Shown: one piece after another, positions 32,605 to 40,262 of the stretch | How positions within the stretch are numbered: the first letter of the stretch is position 1 | Layout of the letters: every line of letters starts with the position of its first letter | Origin: Streptantibioticus rubrisoli | Lineage (GTDB): Bacteria; Actinomycetota; Actinomycetes; Streptomycetales; Streptomycetaceae | Direction of reading: 5' to 3' | Assembly (NCBI RefSeq): GCF_024436055.1 | Contig: NZ_JANFNH010000001.1 | Span: 558,001 to 622,000 of the forward strand | Length of the DNA stretch: 64,000 nucleotides | The notes under the pieces: generated by a model | What the model saw: the letters and a program-made list of their open reading frames with translations, nothing else | Databases searched by the model: none | What the model was told of the DNA's origin: nothing | Made by a program: the position numbers and the translations under genes

Positions 32605-34608
32605 ATGAGCGTCACCCGCCGCCTGAGACATGCCGTGGTAGCAGGCGCCACAGCCGCGGCCACCGTGCTCGTGCCCACCATCGCCCACGCCGCCAGCGCC
32701 TACTCGCTGGTGATCCTGCCGGACCAGGGCGAAAGCGCGATCTACGACTTCGTCAACTCGGCCACGAAGTCGATCGACGTCACCATCTACGAGCTGCGTG
32801 ACACCACCCTGGTCAACGACCTGGTCAACAAGGAGAAGGCGGGCGTCCAGGTCCGCGTCATCCTGGACGCACAGCACACCTCCGTGAACGGCGCCGCCTA
32901 CAGCGCGCTGTCCGCGGGCGGCGTCGGAGTCACCTACTCGTCCTCGGCCTACGTCTACACCCATCAGAAGACGATCACCGTCGACGGGGCCAAGTCCTAC
33001 ATCAGCACCGGGAACTTCGACACCACGTACTACAGCACTTCGCGTGACTACGGTGTCTTCGACAGCGACAGCAACGACGTCGCCGCGATCGAGCAGGTCT
33101 TCAACGCCGACTACGCGAAGACCTCGATCACCCCCTCCGACGGCGACGACCTGGTGTGGTCACCCACCGACTCACAGAGCCGTCTGCTGTCGCTGATCAA
33201 CGGCGCGCAGCACAGTCTGGACGTCGAGGAGGAGGAGTTCGGCGACACCGCCCTGGTCAACGCCATTGTCGCCGACGCACAGCGCGGCGTGACCGTACGC
33301 GTGGTCGCGGAGAACCAGAACTCGAAGTACACCGGCGAGCTCAACCAGGTCACCGCCGCGGGTGGCAAGGTGACCACCTACACCAGCTCCACCGGGTTCT
33401 ACATCCACGCCAAGGCGATCGTCGCGGACTACGGCACGTCCACCGCGAAGGTGTTCGCGGGCTCGGAGAACTTCTCCGACAACTCCCTCAACCACAACCG
33501 CGAGTTGGGTCTGATCACCACCGACGCGGGCGTGCTCAGCGGCATCGAGTCGACGTTCAGCGCGGACTTCAACCAGACCAGTAGCAGCAGCGTGACCGTG
33601 ACCAACCCCGGTGACCAGACCAGCACGGTGGGCACCGCCGCCAGCCTGCAGATCGCGGCCACTGACACCGCGGGCGGCACACTCTCCTACGCGGCCACCG
33701 GTCTGCCCGCGGGTCTGTCGATCGACTCCTCGACCGGTGTGATCTCAGGTACGCCGACCACCGCGGGCACCTCGAACGTCACCGTCACGGCCACGGACTC
33801 CACGGGCCCGTCCGGTTCCACGTCCTTCACCTGGACCGTGAACCCGGCCGCAGGCAACACGGTCACGGTGACCAACCCGGGCAACCAGACCAGCACGGTG
33901 GGCACCGCCGCCAGCCTCCAGATCCAGGCGAGCGACTCGGCGTCCGGCCAGACCCTCAGCTACAGCGCCAGCGGCCTGCCCGCGGGTCTGTCGATCGACT
34001 CCGCGTCCGGCGCGATATCCGGTACGCCGACCACGGCGGGCACGTCCCAGGTCACCGTCACCGTCACCGATTCCACCCACGCCAGCGGCAGTGCCAGCTT
34101 CACCTGGACCGTCAACCCGTCGTCCAGCGGCTGCACGCCCGCGCAGTTGCTGGGCAACCCAGGATTCGAGACCGGCAGCGCGACACCTTGGACAGCGTCC
34201 TCCGGAGTGATCAACAACAGCAGCAGCGAGCCGCCGCACAGCGGCTCCTGGGACGCCTGGCTCGACGGTTACGGCACCACGCACACCGACACCCTTTCGC
34301 AGTCGGTCAGCATTCCCAGCGGTTGCTCCAGCTACCAGCTGAGCTTCTGGCTGCATGTCGACACGGCGGAGACCAGCACGACCACCGCCTATGACAAGCT
34401 CACCGTGCAGGTCCTGAACAGCTCGGGCACGGTGCTCGGCACGCTGGCCACCTTCTCGAACCTCGACCACAACACCGGCTACACCCAGCACACCATCGAC
34501 CTGTCGGCCTACGCGGGACAGCAGATCACCCTGAAGTTCACCGGCAGCGAGGACAACGAGCTGCAGACCTCGTTCGTCATCGACGACACCGCCGTCAACG
34601 TCAGCTGA
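32605..34608 (+). CDS. Secreted phospholipase D-like protein with tandem Ig-like repeats
   Basis: A 667-residue exported protein. The signal peptide is residues 1-30 (ends IAHAAS). Two HKD motifs define the PLD catalytic pair: HQKTITVD (H120, K122, D127) and HAKAIVAD (H268, K270, D275), each followed by a G-S/T-x-N segment. From about residue 332 come two nearly identical 90-residue putative-Ig modules (VTVTNPGDQTSTVGTAASLQ and its copy). A C-terminal domain (about 512-667) with DTLSQSV and FWLHVD is shared with the protein at 58496. ATG 32605 has GAGGAG upstream. Substrate could be phospholipid, nucleic acid or another phosphodiester. Confidence 0.82.
   Translation: MSVTRRLRHAVVAGATAAATVLVPTIAHAASAYSLVILPDQGESAIYDFVNSATKSIDVTIYELRDTTLVNDLVNKEKAGVQVRVILDAQHTSVNGAAYSALSAGGVGVTYSSSAYVYTHQKTITVDGAKSYISTGNFDTTYYSTSRDYGVFDSDSNDVAAIEQVFNADYAKTSITPSDGDDLVWSPTDSQSRLLSLINGAQHSLDVEEEEFGDTALVNAIVADAQRGVTVRVVAENQNSKYTGELNQVTAAGGKVTTYTSSTGFYIHAKAIVADYGTSTAKVFAGSENFSDNSLNHNRELGLITTDAGVLSGIESTFSADFNQTSSSSVTVTNPGDQTSTVGTAASLQIAATDTAGGTLSYAATGLPAGLSIDSSTGVISGTPTTAGTSNVTVTATDSTGPSGSTSFTWTVNPAAGNTVTVTNPGNQTSTVGTAASLQIQASDSASGQTLSYSASGLPAGLSIDSASGAISGTPTTAGTSQVTVTVTDSTHASGSASFTWTVNPSSSGCTPAQLLGNPGFETGSATPWTASSGVINNSSSEPPHSGSWDAWLDGYGTTHTDTLSQSVSIPSGCSSYQLSFWLHVDTAETSTTTAYDKLTVQVLNSSGTVLGTLATFSNLDHNTGYTQHTIDLSAYAGQQITLKFTGSEDNELQTSFVIDDTAVNVS
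33598..34119 (+). repeat. Tandem duplication encoding two Ig-like modules
   Basis: Two adjacent copies of about 260-270 bases (33598 to about 33860, and 33868 to about 34119) inside the phospholipase D-like gene. Long identical runs such as CCAGACCAGCACGGTGGGC indicate a recent duplication or ongoing gene conversion between copies. Confidence 0.75.
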
Positions 34609-34620
34609 GCAGCGCGAACC

Positions 34621-34654
34621 GTGGTGCCCGTCCCGATCACGGGACAGGCACCAC
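34621..34654. terminator. Hairpin terminator after the phospholipase D-like gene
   Basis: GTGGTGCCCGTCCCG (34621-34635) pairs with CGGGACAGGCACCAC (34640-34654) with one mismatch and loop ATCA, 13 bases past the stop. Confidence 0.7.
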
Positions 34655-34713
34655 GGCCGTGGACCGCTGATATTCACGCGACACCCGCCCACGGCGCTGT
34701 TAGCTTCACGCCC

Positions 34714-35214
34714 ATGGAACCACTCGGCGAGCACGACATACGCGCCTCGTTCGTCAACTGCTCGAAAGGCGAAACCCGCAGGATCAACCTACCGCGGGAC
34801 CTGGCCGAACTCCCCTGGGACGACCTTGACTTCCTGGGCTGGCGCGACCCGGGAGCGCCGGACCGCGGATACCTCGTCACCCAGTACGAGGGGAAGACCG
34901 TGGGTATCACGCTGCGGGTTCCGCAGAGCGGCCCGAGGAGTTTCACCAAGACCACACTGTGCTCCCTGTGCATGACCGGCCACCCCGGATCGGGCGTCTC
35001 GCTGCTGGCAGCGCGCAAGGTCGGCGCCTCAGGACGTGAGGGAAACACCGTGGGCGCCTACATATGCGCGGACCTTGCCTGCCCGTTGTACGTACGCGGC
35101 AGGAAGATGTCGGCCCTGGTGAGCCGCTACCGCGAATCCCTCACGGTGGAGGAGAGGCTCGCCCGAATGCGCGGCAACCTCGATGACTTCCTACGGAAGG
35201 TCTTCGCGGGATAG
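34714..35214 (+). CDS. FBP-domain (EF-G-binding, treble-clef) protein
   Basis: A 166-residue protein. The C-terminal half carries a four-cysteine zinc site, TLCSLCMTGHPGSG and YICADLACPLYVRGRK, as in the FBP C-terminal domain of FusB/FusC-type elongation factor G-binding proteins. EERLARMRGNLDDFLRKV ends the chain, also typical. The N-terminal part reads DIRASFVNCSKGETRRINLP. FusB proteins rescue ribosomes from fusidic acid; actinobacterial homologues are mostly untested. ATG 34714 follows TAGCTT by 7 bases, with GCGACA 17 bases further up, so the gene is probably leaderless. Confidence 0.75.
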   Translation: MEPLGEHDIRASFVNCSKGETRRINLPRDLAELPWDDLDFLGWRDPGAPDRGYLVTQYEGKTVGITLRVPQSGPRSFTKTTLCSLCMTGHPGSGVSLLAARKVGASGREGNTVGAYICADLACPLYVRGRKMSALVSRYRESLTVEERLARMRGNLDDFLRKVFAG

Positions 35215-35254
35215 CTCCCGGCGGCGCCTGTCAAATGCCCGACGCGGTACGGCG

Positions 35255-36709
35255 CTAGTGGACCATCCCATCGCCGATCACCGGCACCCCCTTGCGAAGA
35301 TTCGCCATGAACCGCCGCAGAGCCGGGCGCGACTGGTCCGCGTCCGCATCGCCCTCCGTGGTCTGCGTGGCCTTCGCGGGTGCCGCCGACTCGGACTCCG
35401 CCGCCGGTCGGGCGCTCCCCGTACCCGGCACCGGACCCGGCTGCGCGCGCATCCGGAACCTGACCGGGAACGACCGCATTCCGCGTACATAAGTCGACGA
35501 CCGCCACGGCAACTGGTCCACGGACACGTCGAGTTGCAGGTCGCAGCGCTCGAACAGGCGGCCCACCGCGGCGCTGACCATCATGTCCGCCAAGCCCCGG
35601 CCGGGGCACTGGTGTGGTCCGGCGCCCCAGGCGAGATGGGCGCGCGAACTCATCGTGGAGTCCTGGTTGACGGCGTCGGCGAACAGCGGATCGCCGTGCG
35701 CGGCGGCGATCGACGGCATGACCACATCGCCCGCGGCTACCCGGAAGCCACCGAGCGAGGTGTCGGCCACCGGGAAGCGGAAGGTGAGGTTGGACCACGG
35801 CGGCGACGCTATGTGCACCCGGTTGACCAGTTCACCGATCAACCCGGCCGCCAGGCTCGCCCGTGCCCCGCTGTTGCCGGTCAGCACCTCCAGTACGCCG
35901 TTGGTGATCGCATGGCTGGTGGTGTCGGCGATGGCGACCAGTATCGCGTACAGCTCCCGGCCGACCTGCTCCACCGTCAGCGAGGGCTCCGCGGCCAGGA
36001 GCCGACTGGTCAGGTCATCGCCGGGCTGGGACCGCTTGTGAGCGGCGAGTTCCGTCGTCGCGGTCACCAGCCGCTCGATGGCGTCCGCCGCGTCCGGACC
36101 GGAATCCATCATGCGCCAGGCGTCCATGAGGATCTCGTCGCCCTGCTCGACCTGGAAACCGAACAGCCTGTTGACCACCATCAACGGCAGTGGCCGGGCG
36201 AACTGGGCGCACAGGTCCACCCATCCGCTGCCACCGCCATCGGCGAAGACAGTGATCAACTCATCCACCTGCCGGGACACGGCGGACGCCAGCGCGCGGG
36301 CCTGCGGCTGCCGCGGATCCTGAAACGGCCTCAGCGCCGCGTCCACCGCGGCACGGGTCGTCGCCCGCCGTTGGTCGTCCTGGACCAGCAACTGGTCCAC
36401 ACCGTACGCGGGCAGCAGCGGCCAGTCGGACGGTATGCGGCCCTGTTGGAGCGCCCGCCAGTGCCGCACGTCCTTCTTCCACCGGCTCTCGTCGCGCAGC
36501 ACCTCCAGCACCTCACGGAAGCCGAGCACCAGCCACACCGGGACTCCGAACAACTCCACCGGCGCCACCGGACCGTACCGCTCCCGCAACCGCTGGTAGA
36601 CCAGTGCGGGACGAATGCCGAAGTCCCTGGTCATCAGCGGTTCGACGGGCAGAGACTCCAGCTGTGAGGAGGCCGCGGCGCTCGAAGCAGGAGGCACGTG
36701 CGATTCCAT
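35255..36709 (-). CDS. Cytochrome P450 with altered K-helix and long C-terminal tail
   Basis: A 484-residue P450. The heme loop is HLAWGAGPHQCPGRGLA (Cys368, Trp in place of the usual Phe), and the I-helix has VAIADTTSHAI with the normal D-T-T. The K-helix reads GELVNRVHIASPPWSNLTFR, i.e. E-x-x-x-R instead of ExxR, as in some P450s of streptomycete conservon operons where the motif is degenerate. After the fold ends (about residue 422) comes a 60-residue Ala/Pro/Glu-rich tail ending RKGVPVIGDGMVH. ATG 36709 lies 8 bases after TAGTCT, so it is probably leaderless. No conservon partners or redox genes are adjacent. Substrate unknown. Confidence 0.78.
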   Translation of the reverse strand: MESHVPPASSAAASSQLESLPVEPLMTRDFGIRPALVYQRLRERYGPVAPVELFGVPVWLVLGFREVLEVLRDESRWKKDVRHWRALQQGRIPSDWPLLPAYGVDQLLVQDDQRRATTRAAVDAALRPFQDPRQPQARALASAVSRQVDELITVFADGGGSGWVDLCAQFARPLPLMVVNRLFGFQVEQGDEILMDAWRMMDSGPDAADAIERLVTATTELAAHKRSQPGDDLTSRLLAAEPSLTVEQVGRELYAILVAIADTTSHAITNGVLEVLTGNSGARASLAAGLIGELVNRVHIASPPWSNLTFRFPVADTSLGGFRVAAGDVVMPSIAAAHGDPLFADAVNQDSTMSSRAHLAWGAGPHQCPGRGLADMMVSAAVGRLFERCDLQLDVSVDQLPWRSSTYVRGMRSFPVRFRMRAQPGPVPGTGSARPAAESESAAPAKATQTTEGDADADQSRPALRRFMANLRKGVPVIGDGMVH

Positions 36710-36920
36710 GGCCGGACAGACTAACCCTCGGTGACCGGAAGTGATAGACGCTCACCACAGGTTGGAGGCCCCTGGACCGGGTCCGATCGACGCACGTGGA
36801 GCGCCATGTGCCGTGATCCAGAACTTCACCGGTCCGTCACGATCACGGCCTTGTTGACGGGGACACGACCTCCCTAGGGTGTCAGGCACGCCGTCAATCC
36901 TGCCTGTCTGAAGGTCGTCC

Positions 36921-38297
36921 ATGGCATTGCTCGCCCCCACCGGAGTGCTCGGCCGCCCAAGGACCGTCGCACCCGAGTCCTGGAACCGCTGGCTCGTACC
37001 GCCCGCGGCGCTCTGCATCCATCTGGCCATCGGCCAGGCGTACGCCTGGAGCGTCTTCAAACCGCCGCTGGAATCCTCGCTGCACCTGGACGGCACCGAG
37101 AGCGCGTTGCCGTTCCAGTTCGCGATCGTGGTGCTCGGGTTGTCGGCCGCGTTCGGCGGCACGCTCGTCGAACGCAACGGGCCGCGTTGGGCGATGGCGG
37201 TCTCCACCGTGTGCTTCTCTGTTGGGTTCCTGCTCGCCGCGTTGGGTGCGGTCAGCAGTCAGTACTGGCTGGTGGTGGTCGGCTACGGGATCGTCGGCGG
37301 GATCGGTCTGGGCATCGGCTACATCTCGCCGGTCTCCACGCTGATCGCCTGGTTCCCGGACCGGCCGGGACTGGCCACCGGAATCGCCATCATGGGCTTC
37401 GGCGGCGGCGCGCTGATAGCGTCCCCGTGGTCGTCCTGGCTGCTCACCGAGTTGGGCACCAAGCCGGACGGTATCGGCGCCACGTTCTTGGTGATGGGTC
37501 TGGTCTACGCGGTGTTCATGACGCTGGGCGTACTGCTGGTCCGTGTACCGCCGCCCGGCTGGCGGCCGCCCGGCTTCGAGCCCGCGGCGGTGGCGCCGCG
37601 CCCGCTGGTGACCACCGGGCATGTCTCGGCGCGCAACGCCGTTCGTACACCGCAGTTCTGGATGCTGTGGGTGGTGCTCTGCCTCAACGTCACCGCGGGC
37701 ATCGGCATCCTGGAGAAGGCCGCTCCGATGGTGATGGACTTCTTCTCCGGCACCTCGGCACCGGTCAGCGCGGCCGCCGCCGCGGGCTTCGTCGCCCTGC
37801 TGTCGCTGGCGAACATGTTCGGACGCATCTTCTGGTCCGCGCTGTCCGACTTGGTGGGACGCAAGAACATCTACCGGTGCTACCTGGGCGCCGGGGCGCT
37901 GATGTACCTGCTGGTCGAACTGGTCGGCAACGGCTCCAAGCCGCTGTTCATCATCGCCGCGATGGTCGTGCTGTCCTGCTACGGCGGTGGATTCTCCACC
38001 GTACCGGCGTACTTGAAGGACCTGTTCGGCACGTACCAGATCGGCGCCATCCACGGACGGCTGCTGACCGCCTGGTCAGTGGCGGGTGTCGTCGGTCCGT
38101 TCATCGTCAACGCCATCGCCGACGCCGCGAAGCACTCCGGACACCACGGACCATCGCTCTACACCACCTCGTTGACCATCATGATCGCGCTCCTCGTGGT
38201 GGGCTTCGTCGCCAACGAGCTGATCCGCCCGGTCGACCCCCGCTTCCACGAGCCGCAGTCCACGCTGGAGCAAGCGACGAGGGGAGCCACCGCATGA
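36921..38297 (+). CDS. OFA-family MFS transporter (oxalate/formate antiporter-like)
   Basis: A 458-residue protein with 12 helices. GQAYAWSVFKPPLE near residue 38, RNGPRWAM, GGIGLGIGYISPVSTLIAWF and FPDRPGLATGIAIMGFGGGA are the OFA (OxlT-like) signatures; the second half has FGRIFWSALSDLVGRKN. It exchanges small carboxylates across the membrane; the exact ion is unknown. ATG 36921 has GAAGGTCG upstream. Its stop overlaps the start of a 35-residue membrane peptide gene (ATGA), so the pair is translationally coupled. Confidence 0.82.
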   Translation: MALLAPTGVLGRPRTVAPESWNRWLVPPAALCIHLAIGQAYAWSVFKPPLESSLHLDGTESALPFQFAIVVLGLSAAFGGTLVERNGPRWAMAVSTVCFSVGFLLAALGAVSSQYWLVVVGYGIVGGIGLGIGYISPVSTLIAWFPDRPGLATGIAIMGFGGGALIASPWSSWLLTELGTKPDGIGATFLVMGLVYAVFMTLGVLLVRVPPPGWRPPGFEPAAVAPRPLVTTGHVSARNAVRTPQFWMLWVVLCLNVTAGIGILEKAAPMVMDFFSGTSAPVSAAAAAGFVALLSLANMFGRIFWSALSDLVGRKNIYRCYLGAGALMYLLVELVGNGSKPLFIIAAMVVLSCYGGGFSTVPAYLKDLFGTYQIGAIHGRLLTAWSVAGVVGPFIVNAIADAAKHSGHHGPSLYTTSLTIMIALLVVGFVANELIRPVDPRFHEPQSTLEQATRGATA

Positions 38298-38401
38298 AAT
38301 CCCGTTCGACCGCGCTCATGGTCCTCAGCTGGACATGGGTGGGCCTGCCGTCCGCCTACGGCATCTACGAACTCGTACTGAAACTACGGCAACTCTTCTG
38401 A
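38294..38401 (+). CDS. MFS transporter small subunit (35 residues)
   Basis: ATG 38294 overlaps the TGA of the OFA transporter gene. The product is MKSRSTALMVLSWTWVGLPS, then AYGIYELVLKLRQLF: a single membrane helix with a W-x-W-V-G-x-P-x-A-Y-G core. I recall such short partners downstream of OFA transporters in many bacteria, where they are named MFS transporter small subunits. Coupling by overlap implies near equal synthesis. It was missed by length-based ORF calling. Confidence 0.72.
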   Translation: MKSRSTALMVLSWTWVGLPSAYGIYELVLKLRQLF

Positions 38402-38410
38402 AGCCGACCC

Positions 38411-38439
38411 CGGCCCACAGCGGTTCGCGCTGTGGGCCG
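38411..38439. terminator. Perfect 12-bp hairpin terminator
   Basis: CGGCCCACAGCG (38411-38422) pairs exactly with CGCTGTGGGCCG (38428-38439), loop GTTCG, 9 bases past the small subunit stop. Confidence 0.75.
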
Positions 38440-38591
38440 CGATCGTGCCGTGTCATGGTGCGCAAGGCTGAGTGCGCCGCAACGGGTTTGCCAAGATGGT
38501 TCGCAAGGACCGCCCACCTTCGCGACCACCGCAGTGGACCCGGGGGCCCGGCTGGTGACCGCGACAAGCTGGAAGACAGGGGAGAGCCCGA

Positions 38592-39710
38592 ATGCCCGGA
38601 CCGGCACCGTCATCCTCCGACACGTCCCGCAACGACAGAACGGCCCTGACGAACGTACGGGTCTTCGACGGCAGGGAACTACGCGGTCCCGCAACGGTCG
38701 TCATCGACGGTGACCGGATCGGCTCCGATCCCGCGGGCGCACGGGTGATCGACTGCGGCGGCGCCGTTCTGCTTCCTGGTCTGATCGACGCACACGTCCA
38801 CTTGACGGGTGCTCAGAATCTGCGGCGGCTGTGTGGATACGGTGTGACGACGGCCCTGGACATGGCTGCCTGGCCCCCGGCCCTGGTGGACTCCCTGCGC
38901 GACATGCCGGGGCTGACCGACATCCGCAGTGCGGGCACCCTCGCCATCAGTGCGGGTGGCATGCACGCCAAGCTGGGCGGGATCCCCGAGGAGAGCATCG
39001 TGACCGGGCCAGCCGACGCCGAGCGGTTCGTGGCCGCCCGGGTGGCCGAAGGCTCGGACTACATCAAGATCGTCGCTGAGCGCCCCGGCGTCGAGGGCCT
39101 TGACCAGCCCACCCTCACTGCCTTGGTGGCGGCCGCCCACGCCCACGGCAAGGCGGTTGTCGCTCACGCGGCTGCCTTCGACGCCTACGCGATGGCGCAG
39201 GAGGCGGACGCCGACATCATCACCCACGCGCCGCTGGACCGAGCACTCGACTCCGAGGCCGTGGCCCGCATGGTCGCCGACGAGCGCGTCGCCGTTCCCA
39301 CGCTCACCATGATGGAGACGATCGTCGAACGGGCGGGGGCCGCCGGCGTGGACTACGCCCCGGCACGCGCCAGCGTCACCGCCCTCTACCAGGCGGGCGT
39401 GCCCGTCCTCGCGGGCACCGACGCCAACACCACACCCGGCTCGCCCGCGAACGTCCCATACGGCACGAGCCTCCACCGCGAACTGGAACTCCTGGTGGAT
39501 GCCGGACTGACCACCGTGGACGCGCTGCGCGCCGCGACCGAACTGCCCGCACTGCACTTCGGACTTCCCGACCGGGGCGCCATCGAACCCGGCCTACGCG
39601 CCGACCTCGTGCTGATCGACGGAGACCCCCTCGCGGACATCCGCGCCACTCGACACATCAAGCGCATTTGGTGTGGCGGCGTCGAACACGCCCCCGTGGG
39701 GTGGCCATAA
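38592..39710 (+). CDS. Amidohydrolase-superfamily metal-dependent hydrolase
   Basis: A 372-residue protein of the imidazolonepropionase/Xaa-Pro dipeptidase-like amidohydrolase group. Metal ligands are visible in order: LIDAHVHLTG (HxH), the lysine in GSDYIKIVAE, histidines in GKAVVAHAA and DIITHAPLD, and the aspartate in VLAGTDANTTPG. Flanking beta-sandwich strands (ALTNVRVFDGRELRGPATVV and LRADLVLIDGDPLADI) complete the fold. ATG 38592 has GGGGAGAG upstream. Substrate unknown. The lysine suggests a binuclear, carbamylated-lysine site. Confidence 0.8.
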   Translation: MPGPAPSSSDTSRNDRTALTNVRVFDGRELRGPATVVIDGDRIGSDPAGARVIDCGGAVLLPGLIDAHVHLTGAQNLRRLCGYGVTTALDMAAWPPALVDSLRDMPGLTDIRSAGTLAISAGGMHAKLGGIPEESIVTGPADAERFVAARVAEGSDYIKIVAERPGVEGLDQPTLTALVAAAHAHGKAVVAHAAAFDAYAMAQEADADIITHAPLDRALDSEAVARMVADERVAVPTLTMMETIVERAGAAGVDYAPARASVTALYQAGVPVLAGTDANTTPGSPANVPYGTSLHRELELLVDAGLTTVDALRAATELPALHFGLPDRGAIEPGLRADLVLIDGDPLADIRATRHIKRIWCGGVEHAPVGWP

Positions 39711-39821
39711 CCGCGATGCCGCCGGTTGGAGTCCAGCGCTTGGCAGGCGGGGAACCAGATGCCGTTCGCCGCGACACCGGCTCGCAGAAACCGACAGGGC
39801 TGAGCACGGCATCATGGAACC

Positions 39822-40223
39822 ATGCGGACCCAACCTGTACTTGTCTACGACGGTGACTGCGGATTCTGTACGAGCTCTGTCACCTTCGCTGAGAGGCGGA
39901 TTCGTCCCTCCTGCGGCATAACGCCGTGGCAGTTCGCGGAGCTTGACGCCCTCGGGGTCACACAGAGCCGGGCCGAGCGCGAACTGCTGTGGATCACTCC
40001 TCACGGAACGGTGTACGGCGGTGCGCAGGCCGTCGCGAAACTCCTGCTCAGCGCGCGCGGTGGCTGGGCCGTTCTGGGGGCCGTGCTCAGGCTGCCTCCG
40101 ATTCGCTGGGTCGCGCACGGCGTCTACCGGATCATCGCCGACAACAGGGACCGGATGCCCGGCGGTACGGCAGCCTGCGCTCTGCCTGCCGACCAAAGAC
40201 CGGGAGCCGCTGGCCGAACCTGA
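39822..40223 (+). CDS. DCC-family (DUF393) thiol-disulfide oxidoreductase-like protein
   Basis: A 133-residue protein with the family signature VLVYDGDCGFCTSSV (residues 6-20, containing a CxxC-type pair in DCGFC) and a later ELLWITPHGTVYGGAQAVAKLL and PPIRWVAHGVYRIIADNRDR. DCC proteins are predicted thioredoxin-like oxidoreductases of unknown partner. ATG 39822 is preceded by an ATGGAACC stretch with no clear ribosome binding site. It is convergent with the amidase gene. The last 15 residues are atypical. Confidence 0.75.
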   Translation: MRTQPVLVYDGDCGFCTSSVTFAERRIRPSCGITPWQFAELDALGVTQSRAERELLWITPHGTVYGGAQAVAKLLLSARGGWAVLGAVLRLPPIRWVAHGVYRIIADNRDRMPGGTAACALPADQRPGAAGRT

Positions 40224-40262
40224 CCTCGGCCGGTCCAGCGCCAAGCCCCCGGCCTGTCGGCC

